From contig OY288243.1 of assembly GCA_958450325.1 (NCBI GenBank), positions 57,992,378 to 58,056,377 on the forward strand: a stretch of DNA of 64,000 nucleotides. The letters are read 5' to 3'. Below, piece after piece: positions 35,374 through 48,049 of this stretch; within the stretch, counting starts at the first letter, position 1; each line of letters begins with the position of its first letter. The position numbers and the translations under genes are program-made. This DNA comes from Agrostemma githago (taxonomy: Eukaryota; Streptophyta; Magnoliopsida; Caryophyllales; Caryophyllaceae). The notes beneath the pieces were generated by a model that was not told where the DNA came from, made no database searches, and was given only the letters and a program-made list of their open reading frames with translations.

Positions 35374-38300
35374 ATGGATTCTCGTAATTACATGGTCGGT
35401 TTGGTGCTGCTGCTTTTGATACTTATGTTGGTGGGTGTAAAGTCCCAAAATGAGAATGCCTCAACTTCAGTTACTCTAACCCACAGCCGGCCCAAATCTG
35501 TCAACATTGGAGCTCTCTTCACTTTCAATTCAGTTATTGGCCGAGCTTTGAGGCCTGCTATTACAGCTGCAGTTGATGATGTCAATTCCAACTCCACTAT
35601 TCTCAACGGTACCCGCTTAAACCTCATTTTTCATGATACTAATTGCAGTGGATTTCTTGGAACTATTGAAGGTTCTTCTTCTTCTTTCCTCCTTTCCTTT
35701 CCTTGCTTTCTTTTTATTCTTTTTCTTTTGTTGAATGAAACAACTGATTAATGGGTTAGCGCCTTAGCAAACAGCAATAAAACTTAGGAAAATTGGACTT
35801 GTATATATGTTTGCTCTTTAGGTGTTGGGAAAGAAAAGAAATTAGGTTGATCAGAAGTGCTATTTCATGCTTGTAGATGCAGAAAAGAGAAAGTCAACAG
35901 TTTTCTAACCAACTGAAAATTAAAAAAATGACACGTATGATTGCCTGATAACCTTAATCACATATGGTTTACAGACCTCAAGGAAACGATTACAAATACA
36001 TTGGACACTTTTCATGTTCATCTACCAGTACTCCTAGGGCTCATTTGGGATGATGGTAATGGAGTTTGAAATGAGAAGAAAATGGTGGTAGTTTGAGGGG
36101 GCTAAAGAGGAGGTGAGGAGGAACTATTACTCCCATATGAGATAATGCATTAGGGGAGGTACGTGATTATTTCCCCCCTAAGAAGGCCATATTTCATCTC
36201 CACTTACTACCATTGCAATTCTCCTTCGTCTTTTGTAGTTCATTTTTGGCTATGTTACTCTCGTAATCCCAAGCCAACCTTAAGAAGTTTTAAGCACGTC
36301 AAAGTGATATAGGACCTCTCTTCCAAAAAAAGAAATAAAAGACAATATAGGACTAATAGGTCTTTTCCTGTGAGGCTTTTCAATGTTAAAGATTAGGAGT
36401 TTCTGATGTCCTCTTAATATAAGTAACTGTGCCCTTCTTTCTTCCCTGAACTTACACTCTAGTATTATTAGAGGGTTTCGGGACTCAAGAAGGCATTTAG
36501 CAGATTAGTAAATGTGCCGTTCTTTCATACCCAGAAATTTAAGAATATATTTCTAGGTGAAATCTGTCATTTTCTTGATTGTTCCTCTTGAGTAATTTTT
36601 TTGATGGAATTGGAAATTTGACATCCTATGCAGTATGTTGTAAAAATGTATTTGTTATACTACATCTGATATTTTTGCAGTTCGTCATGCATCCATGTTA
36701 GTGTATTCAATAGCTATATCACCTTTCTTGCCCGCAAATACAACCTTTTTGTCTTTGGTTATGGCTTTATTCCTCTGACCCTCCCAAACCTGACTTTGGT
36801 AGTCGCAAACTAATTTGTTGACTTTTGCACCATATAGTCCTAATTTGATTCCATATGCTGTGGAGTGCGGATATTGGCTAGAATAATGCTGTATGTGACA
36901 AATATTTTCCTGGTACCATCCTAGATGATTCTCCCTCGGGTATTATCAGACTTCAATTAGTACTCCGTAGTATATTATTGTCATTTCAGTTTGTAATGTG
37001 TTTCACTTCTTTCATTTTCCTCGGTTTGTGATGTTCTGTGAGCAAAGATTTCGTGAACATACATTGTTAGACTCTTGGATTAGATTTCATTGAACAAGGC
37101 CGTAAGAGTTTATTTACTATAGTGAATTGTAGAGTTTGTATGCAGTTGTTCATTAAGACATGTTACCTAAGCCTTTTCTAAGAACTTTTCATCTGATGGT
37201 TCTTCTAACTAAGATTGACGAAATACTAAACCTGATAGAAAGTCTTGCTAACTAAGATTGAGGGAGTGCGATTGATTCTTTGCAATACTGTTTATTTACC
37301 CACTTTGTTACTTCCCACAGCAGTAAGGTAGCTCCAATGTTCCATGCACTCTATTCTTTCCTCCCAGCCACTCATAATTGTCATTCTAATCGTCGATCTA
37401 TTGGCGACGTTTTTCCTAATCTAGGAAATCGATGCAGCTAGCATCAGGATGCTATCCATGAGATGTCTGAGATGTTATCGTTTTTCCTAAGAAAGGCTCC
37501 CAAGTCCTAAGCAATGAACATTTCCATTTCAAGATCTTTTTCTTTATTAAGTTTACTTTATTGCATTACCTTTTCACCACCCTGAAAATCTCCGCTCCCT
37601 AAAGCACAAATACTGGTTTCGTTGTTGTCGGAGTGTCAGTAATAAATTATCTATTACCCCCTCCGTTCCTTGAAGATTGCCTCATAGCTTTTAGCACACA
37701 TTATGGAAATTGTATGGTGATTGAAAATGTGCAATGATGACAGGGGTGACTCATCAAGATTAGTGAGTAAAGAGGGGCAAAATGGGTAGATACTTTAGCT
37801 TGGTAGGGACGAAATTGTAAAAAGGGTAGACTTGGAGAAATGGGACAATCTTTAAGAACTTGCCGAAAAAAGAATATGGGGCAATCTTTAAGGGATGGAG
37901 GGAGTACTATATACTCTCTTCGTCTCTACTGTTGGTTTACCTCAGATTTTTTGAGTTTTATTTTGGCATATTTTAACTCTTACTGTTGGTTTCAAGCTTT
38001 CAATTGATGATCCATATTAGTTGGACTCCAAATGCATTTGGGATTAATTCTCCATGGCTATACTATTTGTTTTTGGGAGTAAGACCACTGAGAGGAGAAT
38101 AGGGGCTACATTTTTTTGCTTTGATTTTAGCTGGTAAGTGTATTAGGTTGTAGCAAATGGACACACATTAAATCTTGACACGGAAATGTAAAAAATTGGT
38201 AAACTCAGTTTGCTTTAGATTATTTTCTTGTACATTAACTACCTTCTAGGTTCTACACAGCTCCATATTTTGTATAACCAGGAGGATGGGATATGAAATA

Positions 38301-41300
38301 AGAATCTAGGGTAATGTTTGAAGATATTCTCCATCAAGATGTTGTACGGTGTAGTTTGTCCATGTTTGCCTGACAACTATCAGTTTCCAATTTTTTGTTG
38401 GTGTACAAGAAATATCTTCTCAAAGGGTATAGTTGTTGACAAAGTTGTGTCTATCTTGCAGCTTTGCAGCTGATGCTGAAAGATGTGGCAATTGCTATTG
38501 GTCCGCAGTCATCTGGCATTGCTCATGTCATTTCTAATGTCATGAATGAGCTTTATGTTCCCCTTCTATCTTTTGCCTCAGACCCTTCTCTGTCTTCTCT
38601 GCAATATCCATTTTTTCTTCGCACTATACAAAATGATTATTTCCAGATGCATGCGATCGCTGATCTTATTGTGCATTATGGATGGAGAGACGTGGTTGCT
38701 ATTTATGTTGATGATGATTACGGCAGAAATGGGATTTCTGCTCTCGGAGATGCTCTTGCGAAGAAACGTGCCAAAATATCTCACAAGGCTGCCCTTGCTC
38801 CAGGTGCTTCAAGGACTGCTATTAATGATTTGTTAGTTCAAGTCAGCATGATGGAATCCCGGGTTTATGTTGTTCATGTAAACCCTGATTCGGGGCTTAC
38901 AGTATTTTCAGTTGCCAGGACTCTTGGGATGATGAAGTCTGGCTTTGTATGGATCGCTACAAATTGGCTTGCTTCTGTTATTGATGGCTTCGAACCTGCA
39001 GACCCCGTAAATTTAGATCTATTGCAAGGTGTGTTGACGTTTCGTCATCATATTGCAGATTCTAAACTGAAACAAAGTTTGGAAACTAGATGGAAAGGTT
39101 TAAAATCCGTGGAGAGCTCGAGCATTAATTCCTATGCTTTCTTTGCTTATGATTCAGTTATGTTGGCAGCCCATGCTCTTGAAACATTTTTTAGCCAAGG
39201 TGGAAGTTTATCATTCTCAAGTGACCCCAGGTTGAGCTCTACAAATGGGAGCACACTGAACTTTTCATCTCTTCGTGCTTTCCAAGGAGGTGAAACACTT
39301 AATCAGATACTATTAGCAACTAAATTCACTGGTGTCACGGGGAAAATTCAGTTTGATGCGGATAAAAACCTAGCTCATCCCGCACTGGACATTTTAAATA
39401 TTGTTGGAAGTGGAAGCAATAAGATTGGGTACTGGTCTAATTATTCTGGTCTTTCTGTTATCTCTCCAGAAATCCTGTATCAAAAGCCTGCTAATAACTC
39501 TGCTAGCAGTCAAAAACTTAACAGTGTTATATGGCCAGGTCAAACGGCCAATATTCCTCGGGGATGGATATTTCCTAATAATGGTAAGCCACTGCAGATA
39601 GCAGTGCCTAATCGTGTAAGTTACAAAGATTTTGTCGCGAGAGACAAAGATCCACCAGGAGTCCAAGGATTCTGCATTGATGTCTTTGAAGCTGCAGTAA
39701 ATCTGCTTCCTTATGCTGTTCCACACAATTACGTACTCTATGGTGATGGTATAAGAAATCCAAAATATGACAATCTGGTCTATGATGTTTCACAAAATGT
39801 AAGTAATTTTTTTATAGTTTCTACATACAAGCAGGTATTCATAACATCAGGGTTGTGTGGTTCGGGGAACGGTATCAGGATAGTAGTACTCTGCTGGAAT
39901 TCAAACATAAGGCACTCTGTTTTTGTTGACCTTTTTCCTTCTCTAACAATCTTATTCAAGTATGGACGTTTAGGTTCAAAGATTGGCTGACTGATCCACA
40001 AACCATGAAACTGAAGGCACATCCACCATGTTGTCCTTGTTTAAACATGAGCCACCAAATAAATTTTATTTACTTGTCTTGTTATGAATCTCCATGCCAT
40101 GTTTTACTTGATGTTATACTGCCTCATGTTTAGTTATAGGACCTGTAGTCCATTAGCTTGTTAGGAGGACATCTAATTTTAACTGACCATATTTTATTTC
40201 CTCTCCCTTTTCATCTATTATCAGAAATTTGATGCAGCTGTTGGGGACATAACTATAACGACAAACAGGACAAGAATAGTGGACTTTACACAGCCATATA
40301 TTGAATCGGGCCTAGTTGTAGTTGCCCCTGTAAGGAAGGTCCAGTCAAGTGCCTGGTCCTTTTTGAAGCCTTTCACGTTCCAGATGTGGTGTGCTACTGG
40401 TGCTTTCTTTATACTTGTAGGAGCTGTTGTTTGGATTCTTGAGCATCGAATAAATAGCGAATTCCGTGGTCCACCAAGTCAGCAACTTATCACGATTATC
40501 TGGTTTGTACTCTGTTTCTTGAGTCTTGATGCTCTAAGTATGATTTTGATATGGTTTTGGTGTACCTTAGCTTTTTAAGGTGTAACCTGTGAACATCTTG
40601 TTCCCACTTCCCACCCTGACAAAGATGATCCATTTCCATAAAAACATGGGGCCAGTTTAGAACACGACTGATAAGCTATTCATTCGGCCTGTATGTAAGG
40701 CTGAAATTTGACATAGGCTGTTTCCCAAATGTCATTGTCATTCTTATTCACTGGACGTTATGTCCATGCTATCTTGTGGTATGGCTTTGCAAACAATGGA
40801 GACAGGTATTGTGTTACCTATTTGGCTGAAGTTAGGATTAATATATTAAAAGGAACGATTTAACTTATTTTTTGCCATTCTTCCTAAGAAAACTTCTTGA
40901 TGGTCAAACATTGGAAATTGATTTTTTATTGCTTGGGTTACTAATAATGTATTTTAAATGTCAATTCTCTTACAGGGAGTAGTAACAAAAGTTTCCTAAT
41001 TTTGCAGGTTTAGTTTATCAACAATGTTTTTCTCACACAGTAAGAAAACTACTCTCTTCGTTTTGTCCTTTTAATCTTACCCCAATTTATTACTAGTACT
41101 ATAATTGTTCTTCCCCAACGAACCGAGTTGTTCATTTACTTTATCATATTGTTCATCAATTACGTCGAATAAATGTGTTGTGACAATGATTTCTTTATTT
41201 TACAGGGGAGAACACTGTGAGCACCTTAGGAAGATTTGTGCTGATTATATGGTTGTTTGTGGTTTTAATTATCAACTCCAGTTATACTGCTAGCCTAACG

Positions 41301-42323
41301 TCCATTCTCACAGTGCAACAGCTTTCTTCTAGAATTGATGGTATTGATAGTTTGAGCTCAAGTAATGAACCTATTGGGATTCAGGATGGTTCGTTTGCTT
41401 ATGATTATCTAGTAAGAGAACTCAACATAGCAGAATCTAGAATAAAATCGCTCAAGAACATCGAAGAATATGCTGATGTTCTTCGACGTGGCCCTAGTAA
41501 TGGAGGAGTTGCTGCCATTGTTGATGAACTTCCCTATGTTCAAGAGTTTTTATCGTATAGCAATTGTGAATTCCAAATAGTAGGACAAGTTTTTACAAAG
41601 AGTGGTTGGGGATTCGTAAGTACTCCCTTATTTTATACTTCTAATTTGGTTACATAAAACCGGATGATAAACGATGGATTCTAGCCCTCACAAAAGTTGA
41701 TGGTCTTCATATATACTCTGCTAATTTCAACAGTTTGATTTGTTATAAATTTATCCTAGCTCATAGAAGCACTGATGTTTAAAAGGTTATCTTCCTGGTC
41801 CCTGTTGCAGTTTTCTTTTTATTTAATGCTTGACCTTTGTAGCCCATCTTTTTTACAGGCATTCCAGCGCGACTCACCTTTGGCAGTTGACTTGTCGACG
41901 GCTATTCTTCAGCTCTCAGAGAATGGTGATTTACAAAGACTCCATGAGAAGTGGTTATCACTCAAAGGCTGCTCCAGCAACTCTGATGTTGATGCTAATC
42001 GTCTATCCCTCAAAAGTTTTTGGGGGTTGTTCTTACTTTGTGGTATTACATTCGTTATAGCGCTCAGTATATTTTTCTCCAGGGTGTACTGTCAGTACAC
42101 CAAGTACGGCACTGAAGTTGTCCAAGATGAAATTGAGGCAACAGAAGCTACCAGGCCAAGTAGGCGGCTCAGTTCAACTAGCTTTAAGGGCCTGATTAAT
42201 TTTATAGATAAAAAAGAAGCTGAGATCAAGGAACGATTTAAACGAAAGCATAGTCTTGAAAGTATCCGATCACAGGGTAGTCCGTGTCTTAGTTTAAGCA
42301 CAGCACCTCTATCGCCAGCTTGA
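35374..42323 (+). CDS. GLR: Glutamate receptor-like ion channel (GLR, probably clade 3), complete gene
   Basis: Six exons: 35374-35671, 38462-39798, 40225-40502, 41008-41039, 41216 corrected to 41206-41615, and 41859-42323. All introns are GT..AG and the joins are in frame, giving 939 residues, the usual GLR size. Residues 1-25 are a signal peptide (VLLLLILMLVGV). About 40-400 form the amino-terminal domain (GPQSSGIAH near 113-121). The ligand-binding domain follows from about 467 (GWIFPNNGKPLQ) with a basic TNRTRIVDF at 558-566. M1 is near 597-617, the pore loop 638-648 (WFSLSTMFFSH), M3 near 659-677 followed by SYTASLTSIL (674-683), S2 to about 830, M4 near 838-858, then a cytosolic tail. 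Plant GLRs are amino-acid-gated, Ca2+-permeable channels in plasma or internal membranes. The ATG at 35374 is chosen because it directly precedes the signal peptide. No frame damage is seen. The clade is assigned by recall of similarity. Confidence 0.93.
35672..38461 (+). other. Intron 1 of GLR, 2.8 kb
   Basis: Unusually long compared with the other four introns (426, 505, 166 and 243 bp). The donor follows GAAG and the acceptor is TCTTGCAG, splitting an Ala codon. No open frame looks genuine. It holds a Stowaway-like MITE at 37667-37904. A possible further insertion lies near 36040-36240 (purine-rich with pyrimidine-rich mirror), which I could not delimit. Confidence 0.8.
37667..37904. mobile_element. 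Stowaway-like MITE in GLR intron 1
   Basis: 238 bp, CCCCTCCGTTCCTTGAAGAT at the left pairs with the right end (ggcaatctttaagggatgga), flanked by TA. Confidence 0.8.
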
Positions 42324-42579
42324 TTACAGGCTCTATTGTTCCTGCGAGGTCCACTTTTGGAAAAAAAGAAGAGGCAAACCTTTAGCTGATGTTTGTACGT
42401 ATACGCTGTATATAAGGCATTCCATGTATAGATTTGTTACAAATTTTCTTTGGTGGTATGAAAAAAGAAGGGCTGCATAATGCATGGCTTGATGCTCACT
42501 TATGCTTTGTTATAAATTTTCTGATGTTTGGCGGTATGGTGTGCTAGTGACTCGGTCACAAGACATTTAAGGGTGTTCG
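42324..42579 (+). other. GLR 3' untranslated region and flank
   Basis: T/A-rich sequence between the stop codon and the next insertion. It includes tgtatataaggcattcc and ttgttacaaattttc, which could hold cleavage/polyadenylation signals, but no single canonical AATAAA is seen. A 'gttataaattttctgatgttt' motif partly repeats the earlier one. Confidence 0.5.
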
Positions 42580-42584
42580 GGTTT
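42580..42584 (+). repeat. Target site duplication GGTTT (left)
   Basis: Matches 51599-51603. Confidence 0.9.
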
Positions 42585-44725
42585 TGTGGACATGACATAG
42601 GTCCACCCTGACGCGGCGACGCGCGGGTTTGGGGAGGCGAATGAATTTTCATATGAGATGGATCGAATAGAATTTTAAATCGAAGTAGGAGTCGCCACCG
42701 AATTTTGTGGTTATTCGGAACCATTAGAACCCACTCTATGTCGTAGTGGGCCATATTTAAAACATGGCCCATTTCCGATGTCAGAGCTTATCGGGTTCGT
42801 CCCTTTGCAGTTCGATACCGATGCCGACTTGAGCGGTTGATCGTATATTGAATGACTCTCGTTGTCAATGGTTTCGGACATCCGGAAACCACGGTTCTGA
42901 GTAAGGGGTGATGGTACGTGTTGGGAAGCTCATTGAGAACACCCAACCCCGCCCGCACTTAGCGGTCTTTACTAAGATATCGTTCGGTTTTGTGTACATG
43001 CGTTAGTTCGACGATTGAATGATATACAGAGATTATTTTCCTAAGACATGTGAGGAAAATAAATAAGTGGGTTGCTAAGTCGTTTAATGCATGTTAAACT
43101 AACAACGTCAAAGTTATTTTAGCATGTGAGTTCGTTTTAGTCTAATAAAACAAAGAAATAAATAAATTGTTACAAACACGAGAAAACGGGTTAGTAACGA
43201 TTGAATAATATAGTAAATAAATATACGAGATCGAGAAAATAAACATTAACCGAAATCTGAAAAATATTGTTGAAACGCTGTTTTGTATATAAAAAACGAA
43301 GCTCGAAAAATAATAGAAAAAACGAAAAAGGCGCACATCGGCAGCCGGCCGCGCGACTCGCTCGGGACGCCGGCGGGTCGCGTGGCAGCCTGTTTTTCGG
43401 AAACGGTTTTTCGGAAATTTTTGATTAAATCGCGTACGAATATGGATTAATTTATACCCGGTTTATATTTTCGATATTCGTCATATTCAATACTCGATTA
43501 TGAAATCGATATCGAATAATCGGAATGGTTTTAGAAAAAAAAGGTTTTGAAAAAAGTTTATTTTGAACGAAAAGTTGTAAAAAAAGGTTTTGAACGAAAA
43601 GTTGTAAAAAAGGGTTTTGAACGAAAAAATGTAAACGATATCGTCAAAAGCTTAATATAATTCTTTTCGATACAATATTCGATTATATATAATCGATATC
43701 ATATTTTTAAGAATGTTCGATATATAAAAATAGTTTTTTTTTTTAATAATATCGATATTAGAAAAATAGAAAAAGACCGACGAAAAGACCCATAAAAAAC
43801 GAGAAGAAGAGAAAAAGGAGAAACATGTTTGATTTACACCCTCAACCTACATGCTTTGTTTTCTCGGGATAAGGCTCGTCGGAAAGTGGCTTAGACTTGG
43901 GAGCGTCGAGATGATGCGGGATGAGTTAAGGTGTTGATTTGGTCGTGTAATGAGACATGTGGTTGGATGGTTTTCTCGGGGCTTCGAGGCTACTTCGGGA
44001 AGGTGTCGGGATTTGCTAGATATCGAGGATGTAGGACGTGTTGATTATGGCTGTAAAAACCGTGTTAATTGGCTGTTTTTTCTGTTGTTAATTCTGATGT
44101 TGTGATGTCTTCAAAGTGTTGGATGAGAGGTCCTATTTATAGGAATTTCCGACCTTGGCTTAGGAGAGTTTGAATAACGCTTAGGATAGGAAACGTAGGA
44201 GTTTGAGAAGCATGAGAATTCCGCTTTCTTGGCCAAGAAGAAAAGGTATCTCGGCTGGTTGGGGGTGTGTTGGCCGAGTATTTGGTACTCGGTCGATGTC
44301 TGATTCGGTTTCTGGATTGAATTCCTACTTGAGATCGAATTCTACCTTTAACGGAATTGTTTAATGCTTTTAATGAAGCTGAAATTTTGTAGGAATTTGA
44401 GCATGAATCAACCGTGTGAAGTGTCACGGCTGACTCACGTGTCTCGGGAAAATCTTTGACCGGGTTTTGACTCGGTCGCTAAAAGACGGTTTTACCCCTG
44501 GTGTCGGATTCGACCCAAATTAGTGTTATTTGACTCGAAACGACCTACTGGGCCTGGATTTGAGGTTGGTTTTGTAAGATTTGTACTTCTTAATAAGTCT
44601 AAACCAAATGTCCATGATTACAAGCCCATATCCGAGTCCGTCAAAGCACGTTTACGTCCAATCATCATCGGGTGTTTGGCGGGAACTACTATAGACACCT
44701 GGCGGTCAAAATGTGGGTGTCTACA
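42585..44725 (-). repeat. 3' LTR of element 2
   Basis: 2,141 bp with minus-strand TATAAATA at 44134-44141, directed towards the GLR gene. Confidence 0.93.
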
Positions 44726-44736
44726 GAGCCCCCACT
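44726..44736 (-). other. Polypurine tract of element 2
   Basis: The minus strand reads AGTGGGGGCTC next to the 3' LTR, identical to element 1. Confidence 0.75.
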
Positions 44737-47212
44737 CTGACTGAGGCTTGGACAAGGCAAAAGTCAGAGTAGCTACCAGGTCAATCAAGGATTAAAACCT
44801 GGCAGACTTCCGATCGGGTCGTTTATAGTCCATTAGACCTGCGTGAAGGGCTTGCCAGCCATAGGGTAGAAATCATACCTGGGTTGATGCTGATACTGTT
44901 GCGGGAGCTGTCTTGGAAGCTATGGGTATACCTGTTTACAGGTACATCCTGTCTTAGAATTGCGCGGGAGCTTGCCTTGGAAGCTATGGGTATATCTGTT
45001 TACAGATATAAAATGTCGCCTGAACTTTCCACTGGAGGATCTTTCTTAGAATTTCTCGGGAGTGTTGGGTGTACCTGCATGCTGACATAATTTGTATGTA
45101 ACACTTAGGTGAAACACCGACTCATGCTGGGGAAGAAATGATGATTTTTTTGAAGAGAAAAAATGCTGAATTTTTTCTTGGAAAGTTTGAAAATAAGGAT
45201 GCTTGGGATGACTTTGATTCCTAATCGGATTCTGACACGGATTCCTAAAGTCTCTGGTTAGGCCTGTATGCCTAGATGAAGTGTGATAAAAATTCCTATT
45301 CCCGTGGTGACTAGGAAAGGGATTTTCTCAAATGGCTAAGTTTTGCGAATTTTAAAATGAGAATTTGAAGAGAGAGATATACCGACCGACTTGACTCTGG
45401 ACGCGACAAGACGAGTTGACAGACACGACTGGACTCTCTAAGGGTTGGACCGTCACTCGGTAGGGGATGGGCCACCTAATATGACAAGACTCTTAAGTTG
45501 CGCTATTCCGTAGCCTAGGCGAGTGACAACACGGTCGAATCCTCGGAATGAGACTGTTTCCGTACGACAGGGCTTTGTGGTAGCAATGCCGTAGACTGGT
45601 GTTCTTTTGGATATTCTTTTGATTTAGGGGTACATTCCCAAAGTGGGTATTGCTTCGAGTCCTTGACCAATTCTCGTCTTCAACTGAGCTGAGTACTAGG
45701 ACACACTATAGAAAGGAGGCTAGATCCTTATTCTTTGAATTTATCTGGATTTTTGTGAGTGGATGGAGAACTTCTGCCTAGGAGAAGCCCCCAGGATGAC
45801 AAAGCTAGCTGCTGAGAACATGACAGTGTCGTGACCGGAATGATGATGCTTTTTCGAATTTGTGTGAATGTGAATGGTTGTGCCTTTGTCGAAAGGCTGC
45901 CTACGTATTCACGTGTAGTGAAATCAAACCAAGCCATAGTTCAGTGGATTGAAAGATAATGGTGCCTAGTTTACTAGGGCTTTGTGTGTAACTAGCCACA
46001 GCGATGGTGTAGGCTAGGTGCATTCCCAGTGATGTCTTGATCAAAGGGCTAGAATAGTTAGGATGTTGATCCTGTGACTGTGAGCGTTCTCCGGGGTAGC
46101 CCCCTGAGGTGGTGTGAACTTATTTGGGCATGTTCTATGCCGACTGCAAGTTGAGTTCCCGTATTTGGGGCTGGTAACTGGTTTAGATGTTTTTGGAAAT
46201 GTGGAGCTAGGTTGCAAGTGGCTTTGATGTTTCGAAATCTGGAGCTCGATTTTGTGGAGCTAAGGCCTCGAGGGTAAGGTATTGTAGTGTGGTAGGAAAG
46301 GGGGAAATCGAGTAAAAATGACTCGGACTTCGATCGGGCAGGTTGATAATGCGGGATCTGGTTTCCATGTCTGGCCCTAAAGGTTAGGGTGTATCCTATG
46401 GAGCTTGAATCCTCAAAATTCTGGGTTGTCTCTAGCCTAGGTCTCGAGAAGATCTTGAGGGTTGTAATGTGGGAAGGCTAGATGTGGTGTTAGGTGACCA
46501 TCTTGACTGTCTCTCCCCTATTGGATGGTATGGGTATTGATAATTTTTGAATTGATCGTTTCGCGGTCATGGGTTTTTGAATTCTTTGGGTTGACCTCTT
46601 AGCCCCGGTCATGGGATTCTTCATTTGAGTTGACCGTGTCTGGTCGAGAGATGTTGATAATTCTTTTTTGATCATGGCCAGCTTTTTTGTTTTGGCCTTT
46701 TGCTTTTTTCTCTTGGACTTTTGACTTTTTTGTCCTGTTTTTTTTTTTGTCGGTCAGACTAACACCTAAGGTAGGGACTGACTAGTCTTATTGGATGGGT
46801 GTTTATTGTGGGAAGTGGGCTTGCCTCCTGTCTTGACCCAAACTAGAAGACTACCCAGATTTGTCATAGGATTCGATATGCTCCTGCTACAGGTAGTTAT
46901 GTGGCTTTCTATACCAGACATGGAATAGGTAAAAGGAAAACATGGGCTCGGTTTCCTGCAGTCATTATAGATGTGCCTATAATAGTCACGTGCGTGTGCT
47001 CACAGTGTATGATGGTGTTCATCATGTTCTCGGAAACACATAAGGAAAGTATGTATGAGAAATAGAAAAGCTGATTTTATTGAAATGTGAAAAGAGGACA
47101 GAATACCGCTGACTCTGACTCTGACTTTGACTTTGAAATTGAAAGAAATAGTACATCTAGACTCAGACTCAGACTCGGACTTAAACCAAATCTAGACTCT
47201 TGGATGAGGCTG
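44737..47212 (-). mobile_element. Non-coding 3' internal region of element 2
   Basis: Collinear with 21467-24067 of element 1 in many blocks but lacks its 24-26 bp array. It has its own duplicated block at about 44900-45010 (gcgggagcttgccttggaagctatgggtat, two copies). No real open frame. Confidence 0.65.
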
Positions 47213-48049
47213 TCAGTAGTCTTCGGCTTCTAAGGACTCAAGTGGATGTCCAGGATTGTCTTCGGTAGAAGCTTCACCCAGATCTTCATTATGTCGAAGA
47301 TCGTCTTCAATCCTAATGCCCATTTCGGTAAGCACCGCAAAGTTTGAAATGCCGGCATACCTAAGATGGACGTGTTAGGGAGGTAGGAGGTTGTTGATGA
47401 ACGCCTCCACTAGTGTCTTCTCGTTGGGCTTGTCTACCAACTTCACACTTTCGGTCCTCCACCTTTGAAGGTACTTGGTGAAACCTTCCTTGGGCTCTTG
47501 GGCCATGACCTCCAGGGTGCGCATTGTGGTCTGGATCTCGATATTATCTGCATAATTCCGAGCGAACTCTGTTGCGACGTCGTCCCAAGTCTTGTACTTC
47601 TTGGAATCGAGCCTGTAATACCAGGCTTTTGGATGCTTCTCAAGGGAAGAAGCAAAGAGATGCTTGAACATGGATGCCTTAACTCCCTTAACATCCATGA
47701 ATTCTTTGAAAGCCCGGATGTGGAGCACCGGGTCTTCAGTCCCATCAAACATTGGTAGGCCTGTCAAGTTGAGATTAGCGGGCAACTCATCGGTTAGAGG
47801 CGAATAAGCCCGAGCATTCTCCGTATGGATCGAGTTATTCGTTGACAAATGGACCTGTTCTTGCAGCTTGCGAACGGCGCTGACCAGTTCAGCTATGGGC
47901 CCAGCGGTTTCATTCCTGACTTTAAGAGTCCTTTGCTCCACGGCACTCAAACGGGTAGCAATGGCGGTTTGGTCGGTACTGATTGCTGTCAGTTGGGCCT
48001 CCATCTTAGCCAGTGAGGCGGTCAGCTCGTCTATGGCTTGTTGCGCCAT
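47213..48049 (-). pseudogene. gag: gag fragment with Retrotrans_gag domain, element 2
   Basis: ATG at 48047-48049. A coiled-coil start (LTASLAKMEAQLTAIS) is followed by a typical Retrotrans_gag domain: GLPMFDGTEDPVLHIRAFKE, then HPKAWYYRL, and FTKYLQRWRTESVKLVD. The frame meets TAA at 47375-47377 directly after FINNLLPP, yet the same frame continues protein-like beyond it (HVHLRYAGISNF, EMGIRIEDDLRHNEDL) to a TGA at 47213-47215. One nonsense change therefore interrupts an otherwise intact stretch of about 278 codons. The zinc-knuckle region seen in element 1 is absent. Confidence 0.8.

Noticed and set aside
37917..38000. A second MITE start in GLR intron 1 (ctctcttcgtctctactgt)
   Set aside because: No matching inverted end or TA duplication was found nearby.
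38464..39990. A 508-codon single open frame as an intact gene
   Set aside because: Its last 64 codons run past a clear GTAAGT donor at 39799 into intron 2; it is exon 2 of GLR, not a separate gene.
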